From JAHECQ01 sp047638695 (lineage in GTDB: Bacteria; Actinomycetota; Acidimicrobiia; Acidimicrobiales; SZUA-35), in contig JBLINY010000071.1 of assembly GCA_047638695.1 (NCBI GenBank), positions 1 to 23,540 of the forward strand: a stretch of DNA of 23,540 nucleotides, given 5' to 3'. The notes under the pieces were generated by a model. It saw nothing but the letters and a program-made list of their open reading frames with translations, searched no databases and had not been told where the DNA came from. The stretch's first letter is position 1, and each line of letters begins with the position of its first letter. Positions 7,853 through 14,857 of this stretch are shown here, piece by piece. The position numbers and the translations under genes were made by a program.

Positions 7853-8134
7853 TCAGCCAGCCTCCACGACTGAGGAGTACCGCTGCTGCGCGGCTTGCGG
7901 CGACGTTCCGAGGAGCTTGCCGATCTTCTGCCACGAGGCCCCGGCGGCACGGGCGGCGATCACCGCGTCCGCTACCTGCCGTTCACTGCGCGCCCGGGCA
8001 AGCGCGGCGCGTTCGAGCATGTATTCCTCGACCGGACGTTCATCGGATGCTTCTGGTTCGTGGTCCTCGAACTTCTTAGCGAGTTCGTCGGCGTGATCAA
8101 GGATCTCTTGGATCGATCGGGGCATGGCGGTCAC
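7853..8134 (-). CDS. Small HTH protein, probable antitoxin
   Basis: The product is about 93 residues. The N-terminal half is helical and charged (IQEILDHADELAKKFEDHEP). The C-terminal half has a helix-turn-helix, ADAVIAARAAGASWQKIGKL followed by LGTSPQAAQQRY, resembling sigma-like or transposase-like HTH segments in small actinobacterial regulators. The start is GTG at 8134, overlapping the TGA of the upstream gene by 4 nt (GTGA); an ATG at 8125 is an alternative. Position, size and coupling to a short upstream gene suggest it is the antitoxin/regulator of a two-gene module; that is inference from arrangement. It is intact. Confidence 0.7.
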   Translation of the reverse strand: MTAMPRSIQEILDHADELAKKFEDHEPEASDERPVEEYMLERAALARARSERQVADAVIAARAAGASWQKIGKLLGTSPQAAQQRYSSVVEAG

Positions 8135-8352
8135 CTCAGGTACTTCGGTCGGGCAGACATGGCATGAACGATGAACTCCACGCCCTCGGCAACAGCAACA
8201 CCAATCTCGAGCAGGTTCCCGTTCGTCGCGGCACCGATCAGCATGACTAGATCGTCGACCTCGAACACTCGAGTTGGATTGCGCTAGGCGTGGAGCATGT
8301 CTTCATCGGGGACCCCGTGCTTGCGTGCACTGTTGAGAATCACCGGATCCAC
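8131..8352 (-). pseudogene. Toxin-like small protein with in-frame TAG
   Basis: From GTG at 8352 the frame reads VDPVILNSARKHGVPDEDML then HA, a TAG at 8284-8286, then RNPTRVFEVDDLVMLIGAAT, NGNLLEIGVAVAEGVEFIVH and AMSARPKYLR, stop. With the TAG read through it would be ~73 residues, ending in the H-A-M-x-A-R-P-K-[FY]-L-R pattern of short actinobacterial proteins usually encoded before a small HTH protein. I recall these only as uncharacterised, toxin-like partners. The frame is otherwise clean on both sides of the stop, so one substitution has inactivated it (or it is a base-call error). It is coupled to the HTH gene through a GTGA overlap. Confidence 0.55.
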
Positions 8353-8481
8353 GTTGTCAACTTACCTTGATGCGATCTCGCCGTACAGACAGTCAACGAA
8401 AACATCGGCAATTGGACAGTCCGCCAGAACGTCGCATCCGCGCAACATCAACAACCGCTGTCGCGTTCAACCAATCCGCCT

Positions 8482-8490
8482 GTCCCTGGG
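8482..8490 (-). repeat. Alternative left-arm motif of element 2
   Basis: GTCCCTGGG ends 89 bp before the core of copy 2. Around it the sequence resembles the corresponding part of element 3 (GTCGCG ... TGTCCCTGGG ... CG ... CA-GCAA-C). Confidence 0.5.
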
Positions 8491-8520
8491 ACGAGCACGC
8501 AACCAGAGAATGCGGACCTA

Positions 8521-8599
8521 CTAAATCCGCACTCCTGAAATGGCTCGGGAGATCACCAGCTGCTGGATTTGTTCGGTGCCTTCGAAGATGTCGAAGATC
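8521..8599 (-). repeat. ACAD 3'-end copy 2 (att site)
   Basis: It encodes the ACAD tail up to GVRI with the stop one codon earlier than in the resident gene. All of about nine base differences within the shared codons are synonymous. The core inverted repeat is at 8580-8596. It is followed by the shared right arm. Confidence 0.9.
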
Positions 8600-8704
8600 C
8601 TCCCCGACCGTCCAGCCAGTGACGTTCCGTGCCGCCGACCAGGGAGTCCTTGGAGCCGGCGTCCATCCCATGATGTTGAATGACAGCCCGTGCAAGCCAG
8701 TTCC

Positions 8705-8723
8705 TAGGGACAAAACTAGGGAC
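8705..8723 (+). repeat. Right-arm motif pair after copy 2
   Basis: TAGGGACAAAACTAGGGAC begins 108 bp after the core at 8580-8596. Confidence 0.75.
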
Positions 8724-8758
8724 AGATTCGTCTCATCCGGGGAACGCTAGCGAGGCTC

Positions 8759-8787
8759 TTGGCAAACTTTGCCATCGGGCGTAAGAT
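8759..8787 (+). promoter_or_regulatory. Promoter and operator of the parD-like gene
   Basis: TTGGCA (8759-8764) and TAAGAT (8782-8787) are separated by 17 bp and match sigma-70-type -35/-10 boxes. The -10 box ends 6 nt before the ATG, so the transcript is probably leaderless. The inverted repeat TGGCAAA-C-TTTGCCA (8760-8774) covers the -35 box and is a plausible autorepression operator for the ribbon-helix-helix product. Confidence 0.6.
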
Positions 8788-8793
8788 TCGACG

Positions 8794-9033
8794 ATGACCA
8801 CGATGAACGTCTCGCTCCCGGACGAACTCAAGAGCTTCGTCGATACCCAGGTCAACCACGGTGGCTACGGCTCAACCAGCGAATACGTCCGGGAACTCAT
8901 TCGCCGAGCCCAAGACCGAGAACAACTTCGATCAGCCATCCTCGAAGGCGCAGCCTCCCCGATAGCGGCAACCGCGGATGACTACCTCGAAGCTCGGCAA
9001 CGAAGCCCCGCGCATCCTCAATCTTTCCCGTAG
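8794..9033 (+). CDS. parD: ParD-family ribbon-helix-helix antitoxin, toxin partner missing
   Basis: The product is 79 residues. The N-terminus MTTMNVSLPDELKSFVDTQV and GGYGSTSEYVRELIRR are characteristic of ParD antitoxins: a beta strand for operator binding, then two helices. The following AQDREQLRSAILEGAASPIA matches the toxin-binding tail, but the last ~12 residues (ARQRSPAHPQSFP) do not look like the usual ending. No parE gene follows; downstream sequence belongs to an oppositely oriented gene. The operon was probably cut just before or at the start of parE. The upstream promoter/operator is intact, so the orphan antitoxin may still be expressed and act as a regulator or anti-addiction protein (inference). 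Confidence 0.8.
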   Translation: MTTMNVSLPDELKSFVDTQVNHGGYGSTSEYVRELIRRAQDREQLRSAILEGAASPIAATADDYLEARQRSPAHPQSFP

Positions 9034-10066
9034 AAAGGCCAGAACCCAATCGGCGCATTGAAGACCCGAAACTGTCTTCTCCGACGATATTGCGGATGAC
9101 TTCGTCTATCGCCTTTCGATCGATAGAGGCCTCGACTCGAATTGGTTGGAGAAATTCCTTTGGGTCGCGGCTCCCGATCACCGCCCGAATTCGATCGCGA
9201 TCATCTGCCAACCCATGCAACGCAGCAAGCTCCGCTGCCTTCTGCAGCATTGCAACACTCTGAAGGCCGTCAGAGCCTGCGGCGAACCGCTCGAATCCAC
9301 GAACAGCTTGGGAAAGAATGGCCTCCCTCTCTCCGCCCTCGCACGAACGTGCCTCAAATTCGAGAAGCGATTCCATCGACCAGGGGTCCGATGCATACTT
9401 GCGCTTGGCAGCCGCCAGAGCCGAGGCGAGGTCATACGTCGAGCCGTCGGCACCAAGGACCTTCAAAATTGGTATCTCCAGTCCCGGAGCGCGAACCGAA
9501 CTAGTAACCGACCGATCAAGCATTCCGAACAACTGCTCGTGAACTTGCTCGCGCAGATCAGCCTGATTGGTCTCAAGCGACAAGTCTCGAGCTCGAAATA
9601 GGCCATCGCGCACCTCAAGGGTGTCCCCCCATCGCTGATCGACAGAAGCGATGTACGCCTCGCTTGCGACACGAAACCACGGCTTGCCACTTGCGTGATA
9701 CTTGACGACCCACAGCAAATCGGCGAGACGAGCCCTCACGATCGGAGGGAGCCCCTCCTCCACGACGAGTATCGCCCAACAGTCGTGCACGAAGTTTGGC
9801 TGATCTGCAGGAAGAGGTGGAACGCAGTGCTCCTCGCCTGCTTCGTCCACCCAAGACGCCATCGGCACGAAGGGTCCGGCATCAGTTCTTCGCCGATCAG
9901 AACCCCGATCAATCATCGTTCCGTAGTCGAGGGCTTCAGCGACTATCAGACTGAATGCACCGTCGGATGCGTTCTTGCGGACGGCTGATGCGATCGTCGT
10001 AGACGACCGATACTCATCGACGTCCTGGAGCAAAGCCTCGAATGCGACTCTGACCTCGGCAACCAC
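8897..10066 (-). CDS. DUF4209/DUF7380-like N-terminal region, probably C-terminally truncated
   Basis: The 389-codon frame starts at GTG 10066. The part VHDCWAILVVEEGLPPIVRA, RLADLLWVVKYHASGKPWFR and VASEAYIASVDQRW, followed by alternating helices (DLREQVHEQLFGMLDRSV; AILSQAVRGFERFAAGSDGL; MLQKAAELAALHG), resembles from memory the helical N-terminal domain of DUF4209 proteins, which are usually ~600 residues; no C-terminal DUF4209 domain is present. From ~9040 leftward the frame runs antisense through parD, so the genuine homology probably ends there. At the 5' side another frame (EEFVLHAANACHADP) may continue upstream through a shift near 10100. The function is unknown. Placement among toxin-antitoxin genes on a mobile element is compatible with a defence role, but nothing in the sequence proves it. 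Confidence 0.45.
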   Translation of the reverse strand: MVAEVRVAFEALLQDVDEYRSSTTIASAVRKNASDGAFSLIVAEALDYGTMIDRGSDRRRTDAGPFVPMASWVDEAGEEHCVPPLPADQPNFVHDCWAILVVEEGLPPIVRARLADLLWVVKYHASGKPWFRVASEAYIASVDQRWGDTLEVRDGLFRARDLSLETNQADLREQVHEQLFGMLDRSVTSSVRAPGLEIPILKVLGADGSTYDLASALAAAKRKYASDPWSMESLLEFEARSCEGGEREAILSQAVRGFERFAAGSDGLQSVAMLQKAAELAALHGLADDRDRIRAVIGSRDPKEFLQPIRVEASIDRKAIDEVIRNIVGEDSFGSSMRRLGSGLSTGKIEDARGFVAELRGSHPRLPLSGRLRLRGWLIEVVLGLGLGE

Positions 10067-10284
10067 CCGCTCGACTTCGTCGCGTTCGGCATTGTTTCTG
10101 AACTCATCGGGTCAGCGTGGCACGCATTCGCGGCGTGGAGGACGAATTCCTCTGAGCCTGATGGCGGACGGATTACGCCTCTCCCGACAACCGTTGTGAT
10201 GCCTCGTGGTGATTCTTGCCGAGGGAGCGGACTTGCTGAGCACCCGCAGGCCACGACGATCTGATTCTGGGATATCTGGCAAGC

Positions 10285-10695
10285 TCACGTCCGGTCTAGA
10301 TCGATTTCTCGCAACCCGGAATCGGTCACGGCGTACATCCACGGACCTTTCGAACGCTCATCGATGAGTCTTTCGATCCGCCTCCAGTGGGCGTCGAGGA
10401 TTCCTCGGCTCTCAGCTGTGCTCTGGCTCTTGCGCCCGGTCAGAACGAACCCACGAACAGCGTGGTCGATCCAAGCCTTCTTCTCGACGGGCCGGTATCG
10501 GATGCGCTGGTCTCGGGTGATGACAACGAGCCCGTGCTCACCGATCGTCTCGAGCCATTCATCGTCTTGGGCTTGGCGAGGAACCTCGGGGATCGCAGGA
10601 TGTCCTGGGAAGACGACACCTTCGCGTTCTTCTGCCAGCGCCTTTCCTAAAGCAAGATCGTTCTCATCGACGAAGAAGCGAGCGCTCTCCTCCAC
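10285..10695 (-). CDS. VapC45-type PIN-like toxin
   Basis: The 136-residue product contains FFVDENDLALGKALAEE (residues 7-23), QDDEWLETIGEHGLVVITRD (43-62) and IRYRPVEKKAW. Acidic residues Asp10, Glu11, Asp44-Glu46 and Asp62 are placed like the metal-binding carboxylates of the PIN-like VapC45 group. Known or predicted role of the family: RNase toxin. It starts with GTG 5 nt after the stop of the larger gene upstream, so the two form an operon with the antitoxin first, as in Mycobacterium tuberculosis Rv2018-Rv2019. It appears complete and is one of the few undamaged modules in the element. It is either an addiction module or cargo; the sequence does not distinguish these. Confidence 0.75.
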   Translation of the reverse strand: MEESARFFVDENDLALGKALAEEREGVVFPGHPAIPEVPRQAQDDEWLETIGEHGLVVITRDQRIRYRPVEKKAWIDHAVRGFVLTGRKSQSTAESRGILDAHWRRIERLIDERSKGPWMYAVTDSGLREIDLDRT

Positions 10696-10700
10696 GACGG

Positions 10701-11387
10701 CTACGCCGCCAGTGAGCGGTACTGATCCTCGAACGCAACTGCTGACCGCACGGCATGGGAATCAAGCTCGTAGGCAACTGCGATCTCATCGAGATCCTCT
10801 CCAGCGTCGTACAGCTCCCAAAGCCGCTCAGTCGCCACACCCTCGACAGAGGGCCGGCCAAATCGCACAAGCGGATCGATGACGACCGGAGATGCCGGAC
10901 CTGCAGGCAACAACCGTCGAGCGTCACCGCTCGGATCGAAGTCCACCTTCTTGAAGAACCGGTTCGTCTCCGGAGTCATCATGATCTCTTGCCCAGATCG
11001 GATGACGATCCCGATCGCATCGGGAAGACCGGCGTCCTGCTGTGCCTTGAGCACGAGCTCTTTGTCGTAGATGAACGGCCTTGCTGTCGCCAGCGGATAC
11101 GGCGTCTCAAACTCTTCTCGAAGCACATCGACGACCGGCCGCAGGCGCTGCATCGAGACTCGATTCCGCCGGTACTCACGCAGGTAGCCAAGTTCCACGA
11201 ACTCGCCCCACGTCACGATGTCCTCACCAGTGGGTTCGATACGAATCACCGGCTCGTACGTCCGTCCCGTGCGTTCGTATCCATCCAACCAGGCGCGCAC
11301 ACGATCAGGCCGCAGACCCAGGAGGCCAGCGGCTTCGACGATCCCATAGACGGGTCGTTCCAGAATCGAGACGGTGCGTTCGCTCAC
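10701..11387 (-). CDS. VapB45-type antitoxin with C-terminal DUF433
   Basis: The 228-residue product starts at GTG 11387 (VSERTVSILERPVYGIVEAA). The N-terminus has a MerR-like HTH (GIVEAAGLLGLRPDRVRAWL), the middle an uncharacterised region (YEPVIRIEPTGEDIVTWGEF ... LREYRRNRVSMQRLRPVVDVL) and the C-terminus a DUF433-like HTH (RFGRPSVEGVATERLWELYD ... EDLDEIAVAYELD). The family length is ~230-240 residues, so it is full length. A frame extension to 11441 exists, but CATACT at 11394-11399 (minus strand) lies 6 nt before the GTG, as expected for a leaderless actinobacterial transcript, favouring the shorter start. It neutralises the PIN-like toxin encoded 5 nt downstream (inferred from family and arrangement). 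Confidence 0.75.
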   Translation of the reverse strand: MSERTVSILERPVYGIVEAAGLLGLRPDRVRAWLDGYERTGRTYEPVIRIEPTGEDIVTWGEFVELGYLREYRRNRVSMQRLRPVVDVLREEFETPYPLATARPFIYDKELVLKAQQDAGLPDAIGIVIRSGQEIMMTPETNRFFKKVDFDPSGDARRLLPAGPASPVVIDPLVRFGRPSVEGVATERLWELYDAGEDLDEIAVAYELDSHAVRSAVAFEDQYRSLAA

Positions 11388-11393
11388 CCGCCA

Positions 11394-11399
11394 AGTATG
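11394..11399 (-). promoter_or_regulatory. Candidate -10 box for leaderless vapB45-type gene
   Basis: CATACT on the minus strand, 6 nt before the GTG start. No convincing -35 box is visible. The spacing matches the parD-like gene's -10 in the same element. Confidence 0.4.
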
Positions 11400-11484
11400 C
11401 ACCGGCGCAAAGTCCGCCGGGCGGAGCGCGCACCACCGCAACTCTCAATGTTCCCCGCTGAGCCACGGCTCGGGGCTACCAAAC

Positions 11485-11532
11485 GTTGGAACCGAGCAGC
11501 GATATCTCGTCGTCGGCATCGACTGTTCCAAC
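11485..11532. repeat. Inverted repeat, 8-bp arms
   Basis: GTTGGAAC (11485-11492) and GTTCCAAC (11525-11532) are perfect reverse complements with a 32-nt spacer. Confidence 0.45.
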
Positions 11533-11598
11533 CAACTACCAGCGCTGAAGCAGTCGACGTGGACGCAGTTTCTTGCGACTTCCTGTCACAAAGTGAGT

Positions 11599-11659
11599 GG
11601 TCGCATGCACGTAGCTATGGCATGGAGTTCGTTCTCACAGACGTCCTCGACATGCGACC
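11599..11659. repeat. Inverted repeat, 9-bp arms
   Basis: GGTCGCATG (11599-11607) and CATGCGACC (11651-11659) are perfect reverse complements with a 43-nt spacer, about 110 bp before the relaxase start. Confidence 0.45.
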
Positions 11660-11770
11660 GCACCCTCGGCGCATGCCTCGGGAAAGATCCACTACCCAAG
11701 GGACAGACGGGTGCACAGCTGCGCTTGTGCTCTCCCGGGCAACTTCCCAAACCCGTTCGGGCGGTCGGCG

Positions 11771-13605
11771 ATGACGGTTCGAGTCACCACCCTCAAGGGG
11801 ACCGACGCCGGCGCCTACTACGTCGACTCGTTGCCGAACTACTACCTCGACGCGGATGAACCCCGAGGCATCTGGTACGGCAAAGCCGCAGCGGTGTTGG
11901 GCCTGGCGGGTGTGGTGGGTGACGACGAGTTCTTGAACCTGATGGCCGGCGCCTGCCCCCACGACGCCTCCCTCCGGCTGGGTCGTGCGTACGGGGAGAA
12001 CTCTGTTCGAGGGTTCGACATCACCGCGTCAGTGCCGAAGTCGATGTCAGTCCTGTTCGTCGTCGGAAGCCCGCAAGTGCGTGCGGACGTTCTGGCATCA
12101 CACGACACCGGCGTCCAAGCCATCATCGAGTGGGTGCAGAACACTGCCCACACCCGGTTCCGCATCGCAGGCGAGGTTGCGACCGTCGACGTCGAAGGCA
12201 TCGTCGCCGCCACGTTCCGACAGCACACCTCACGCGCCCTCGACCCACAGCTCCACACCCACATCGTTGTCCCCAACCGGGTCCTGTCCCCCGACGGCAG
12301 ATGGCTCGCCCTCGACGCCCGCACCCTGAAACTCGATCAGCGAACGGCGTCGGCGATCTACCACGCCACCATGCGCACCGAACTCACCGCACGCCTCGGC
12401 GTCGAATTCGAACCCGTCGTGAACGGCATCGCCGACATTGCTCGTTTTCCGGCGGGGGTATTGGCTGAATTTTCGACGAGGACCGCTGCGATCGACAAAC
12501 GACTCGATGCGAAGATCGACCGGTTCGTGGACACCTTCGACCGAGACCCCACACCACGCGAACGATGGCAGCTCGAACGAGAAGCCGTCACCGACTCACG
12601 ACCAGCCAAAGCCAAAGACGTCAACGCCGCCAAACTCCACACCCACTGGACCCAACAACTCCAAGAGCTTGGGATCGAGCCGGGAGCGTTGGAGCGGTTC
12701 ACCATCGGTCGGATCGCCGGGCGCTCGTTGACGGATCGTGATTGGGAGATCGCTTCCAACTCTGCGATGAAGGAACTCGAGGAATCGCAGTCGTCGTGGC
12801 GGCCAGCCGAACTCTCACGAGAGATCGCACGACAGCTCCCGACCTACACCATCCAGAACACCGCTGGCTTCGTTGACAGCCTCGAGACCTGGACACAGCG
12901 CACGATCGCTGAGCAGTGCGTCGACATCTCGCGACCCATCCCCCATGGCGACTCGGTCCGCCGCGACGGCCGTCCGTATTCCGAGCCCGCCATCGACCGG
13001 GCATTGACGACGACGTTCCTCTTGGATCAAGAAGATGAACTCGCCGCGTGAGCCGACCGCCGCTCGCACGTCCCAAGCATCCCGAACACTGATGCGCCAT
13101 CACGTTCGGTGGTGGAGTTGTCGGGGCCTCAAGCACAAGCTGCAGCAGCTGTCGCTAGTGACGCCGACCTCGTGATGATCGTCGGCCCTGCAGGGACCGG
13201 GAAGACCACCGCCCTGTCCCCCGCCGTCGCTCAGCTGCAGGAGGAGGGGCGTGTGGTGTTTGGTGTCGCACCGTCCGCAGCAGCCGCCCAAGTCCTCAGC
13301 ACCGAGACCGGCGTGCGAGCCGACACCATCGACAAAGTCCTCCACGAACACCAACACCCCGATGGGCCTACTGCACGCTTCAACCTCCCGCCCGGCTCTA
13401 CCCTGATCGTCGATGAGGCAGGGATGGTCTCGACCAGCCACCTCGCACACCTCGCCGACCAGAAGCATTGGAGGGTCGCGCTCGTTGGCGACCCGATGCA
13501 GTTCTCCGCCGTCGGACGGGGCGGCATGTTCCAACACCTTCTCGACACACACGGAGGCATCGAACTCGATTCGGTCCGCCGCTTCCACAACCCGTGGCAA
13601 CGCCA
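11771..13605 (+). pseudogene. MobF/TraA-like relaxase-helicase: internal TGA, C-terminus lost
   Basis: Conjugative relaxase of the TrwC/TraA type, which nicks DNA at oriT and unwinds it. The start at 11771 (MTVRVTTLKG) is natural for the family. Seen: candidate catalytic tyrosines in AYYVDSLPNYY (residues 15-25), GFDITASVPKSMSVLF (81-96) and the metal-binding histidines His152, His162 and His164 (LHTHIVVPN). Codon 427 is TGA (13049-13051) within LDQEDELAA-stop-ADRRS, where relatives typically have Trp (TGG). The frame then continues unbroken into the helicase: Walker A GPAGTGKTT and Walker B LIVDEAGMVST. Similarity stops at RRFHNPWQRHN (~13600), about where helicase motifs IV-VI should begin, and 130 bp later comes the integrase end. 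The helicase is therefore truncated and the gene is almost certainly inactive. Confidence 0.85.
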
Positions 13606-13741
13606 TAACCGGCGAACTAAGTCGGGTAGGGGCTTCAGAAGGCCACCGCATAATCACGCTCTTTGCCACGAGCGCTGAGGCCTCCTTGGAAATAGCGAAT
13701 GCCCGACGCGCCGAACGCAGCCATCGCCTTGTGGCCAAGCC

Positions 13742-14824
13742 TCAGCCGTCGAGGACTTGCCCGAGCCGAGCGGCCAACGCCGTGTCCGATGACTCGACGG
13801 CGTGGGCATACACGCGGAGCGTCATCGAGGCATCGGCGTGACCCAAACGGTTGGCCACAGTCCGCACGTCGGCACCGTTGGCAATCGCACTCGTTGCCGA
13901 CCAGTGCCGCAGATCGTGCAGGCGCCACTTCTTGTCGATGCCCGAAGCGTCACGCACTCGCTTCCACCACCAACCAATCCGGTCAGGGTTCGGCGGCTCA
14001 GGATCCGGACTGAACATCCAGATCGTCACGTCGGCCCACTTGTCGGCCATTGAACTCACGAGATCGAGTGTCGGAGCCGACAGCGCAACCGCCCGTCGGC
14101 TACCGGTCTTGGTTGCCTCCACCCGCTTCCGAGGTCCATCGTCATCTTGCTTGGCGACGATCACCTGCCGATCAACCACGAGCCGTCCGTCGACCAACGC
14201 GTCCCAACGCAGCGCCGCAAGCTCGGCTCTTCGCGCGCCGGTCTCAGCAGCCAAGCGCATCGCCAGGTGGCACCACTCGTTGATCCCGGCTGCAGCTTCG
14301 ATCACGGCTCGCACATCGGCACCGGTCATCGCTTGGCGCTGAATCCGTTCGGGCCTTTTGATCGGAGCGTTGGAGGCTGGGTTCACGGCGATCCACTCCC
14401 AGCGAACCGCCTGCTGCAACGCAGCCCGCAACACCGAGTGACGGTTGCGGATCGCCGCCTCGCCGACACCGGCCTCGCGAGATCGAGCGACCCAGCGGTC
14501 GATGTCGCTCACCTTGAGGTTCGAGACCTTCTTGTCGCCGATCAGGTCCTCTTTGATCTTGTCCGCCCGAGAGATGTATTCACGCAGCGTGTCGGCAGCC
14601 CTGCCAGCCGACTTCACCAAGATCCACTCGTCGAGGAGTTCGCTGACCTTTTGCGACTCGGTCGGGGCCGGAGGTTTGAGGGTCAGCTTCGCTGCCTCAC
14701 GCTCTGCGTCGCGCTTCGATCCTCGAACCGTTTTGGACACCTGTTTGGGCTGCCCGGAGAGGTCACGGCCCGAGAAGACTCGGACTTCCCAGACCCCTTC
14801 ACCCCGCTTCCGGATGGTCGCCGT
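13742..14824 (-). CDS. Tyrosine recombinase/integrase A (start codon altered)
   Basis: This 360-codon frame is nearly identical in layout to integrase B: arm-binding N-terminus (ATIRKRGEGVWEVRVFSGRD), SAM-like core domain (VSDIDRWVARSREAGVGEAA) and catalytic domain with Arg (ETGARRAELAALRW), Lys (EATKTGSRRAV), His-x-x-Arg (LHDLRHWSAT), His (LGHADAS) and nucleophile Tyr (RVYAHAVES). The catalytic domain is intact. The codon matching integrase B's ATG is ACG here (14822-14824), with no in-frame start just upstream. Translation may begin at GTG 14740, which would remove 28 residues of the arm-binding domain, or rarely at ACG. It lies directly beside the ACAD 3' end, with the left-arm motif 33 bp from the ancestral start. 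It probably mediated integration of element 1. Confidence 0.88.
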   Translation of the reverse strand, partial: TATIRKRGEGVWEVRVFSGRDLSGQPKQVSKTVRGSKRDAEREAAKLTLKPPAPTESQKVSELLDEWILVKSAGRAADTLREYISRADKIKEDLIGDKKVSNLKVSDIDRWVARSREAGVGEAAIRNRHSVLRAALQQAVRWEWIAVNPASNAPIKRPERIQRQAMTGADVRAVIEAAAGINEWCHLAMRLAAETGARRAELAALRWDALVDGRLVVDRQVIVAKQDDDGPRKRVEATKTGSRRAVALSAPTLDLVSSMADKWADVTIWMFSPDPEPPNPDRIGWWWKRVRDASGIDKKWRLHDLRHWSATSAIANGADVRTVANRLGHADASMTLRVYAHAVESSDTALAARLGQVLDG

Positions 14825-14857
14825 GACACGACCGTACCGGAAGTTGGCTCAGAAAAG

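Larger units (their letters stand above)
7703..8596. mobile_element. Element 2: ~0.9-kb integrase-less unit carrying a toxin-antitoxin-like operon
   Basis: It is bounded by the cores of copies 3 and 2. Contents: shared right arm (motif pair 7810-7828), a two-gene minus-strand operon with a GTGA overlap (HTH protein 7853-8134 and a broken toxin-like gene 8131-8352), the TGTCCCTGGG motif (8482-8490) and ACAD-tail copy 2. It has no recombinase gene. Confidence 0.75.
11442..11770. other. Intergenic region upstream of relaxase, candidate oriT region
   Basis: There is no convincing gene. It lies between the divergent vapB45-type gene and relaxase and holds two long inverted repeats (listed separately). 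Transfer origins commonly lie beside the relaxase gene and contain inverted repeats, so this is the best place to look for an oriT; no nic consensus was recognised. Confidence 0.35.

Noticed and set aside
6579..8599. The three detached ACAD tails read as fragments of broken ACAD genes
   Set aside because: Each stops at the same core position, lacks all upstream ACAD sequence, is followed by the same foreign arm and keeps a synonymous-only pattern; site-specific integration explains this better than three independent truncations.
6541..8725. CRISPR array suggested by the regularly repeated blocks
   Set aside because: The repeats are ~80-200 bp, only three or four in number and ~0.9-1.0 kb apart with genes between them; there are no short direct repeats with unique spacers and no cas genes.
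11441..11465. GAGCC-AC-GGCTC stem within CCCC...GGGG as a terminator
   Set aside because: The stem has a bulge, a 2-nt loop and no T-tract, and no gene ends next to it on the appropriate strand.
13635..13725. Short minus-strand frame ending FGASGIRYFQGG ... ERDYAVAF between relaxase and integrase A
   Set aside because: The fragment looks protein-like and may be a gene remnant, but it is under 30 codons, has no recognisable family and its only longer extension is antisense or out-of-frame integrase sequence.
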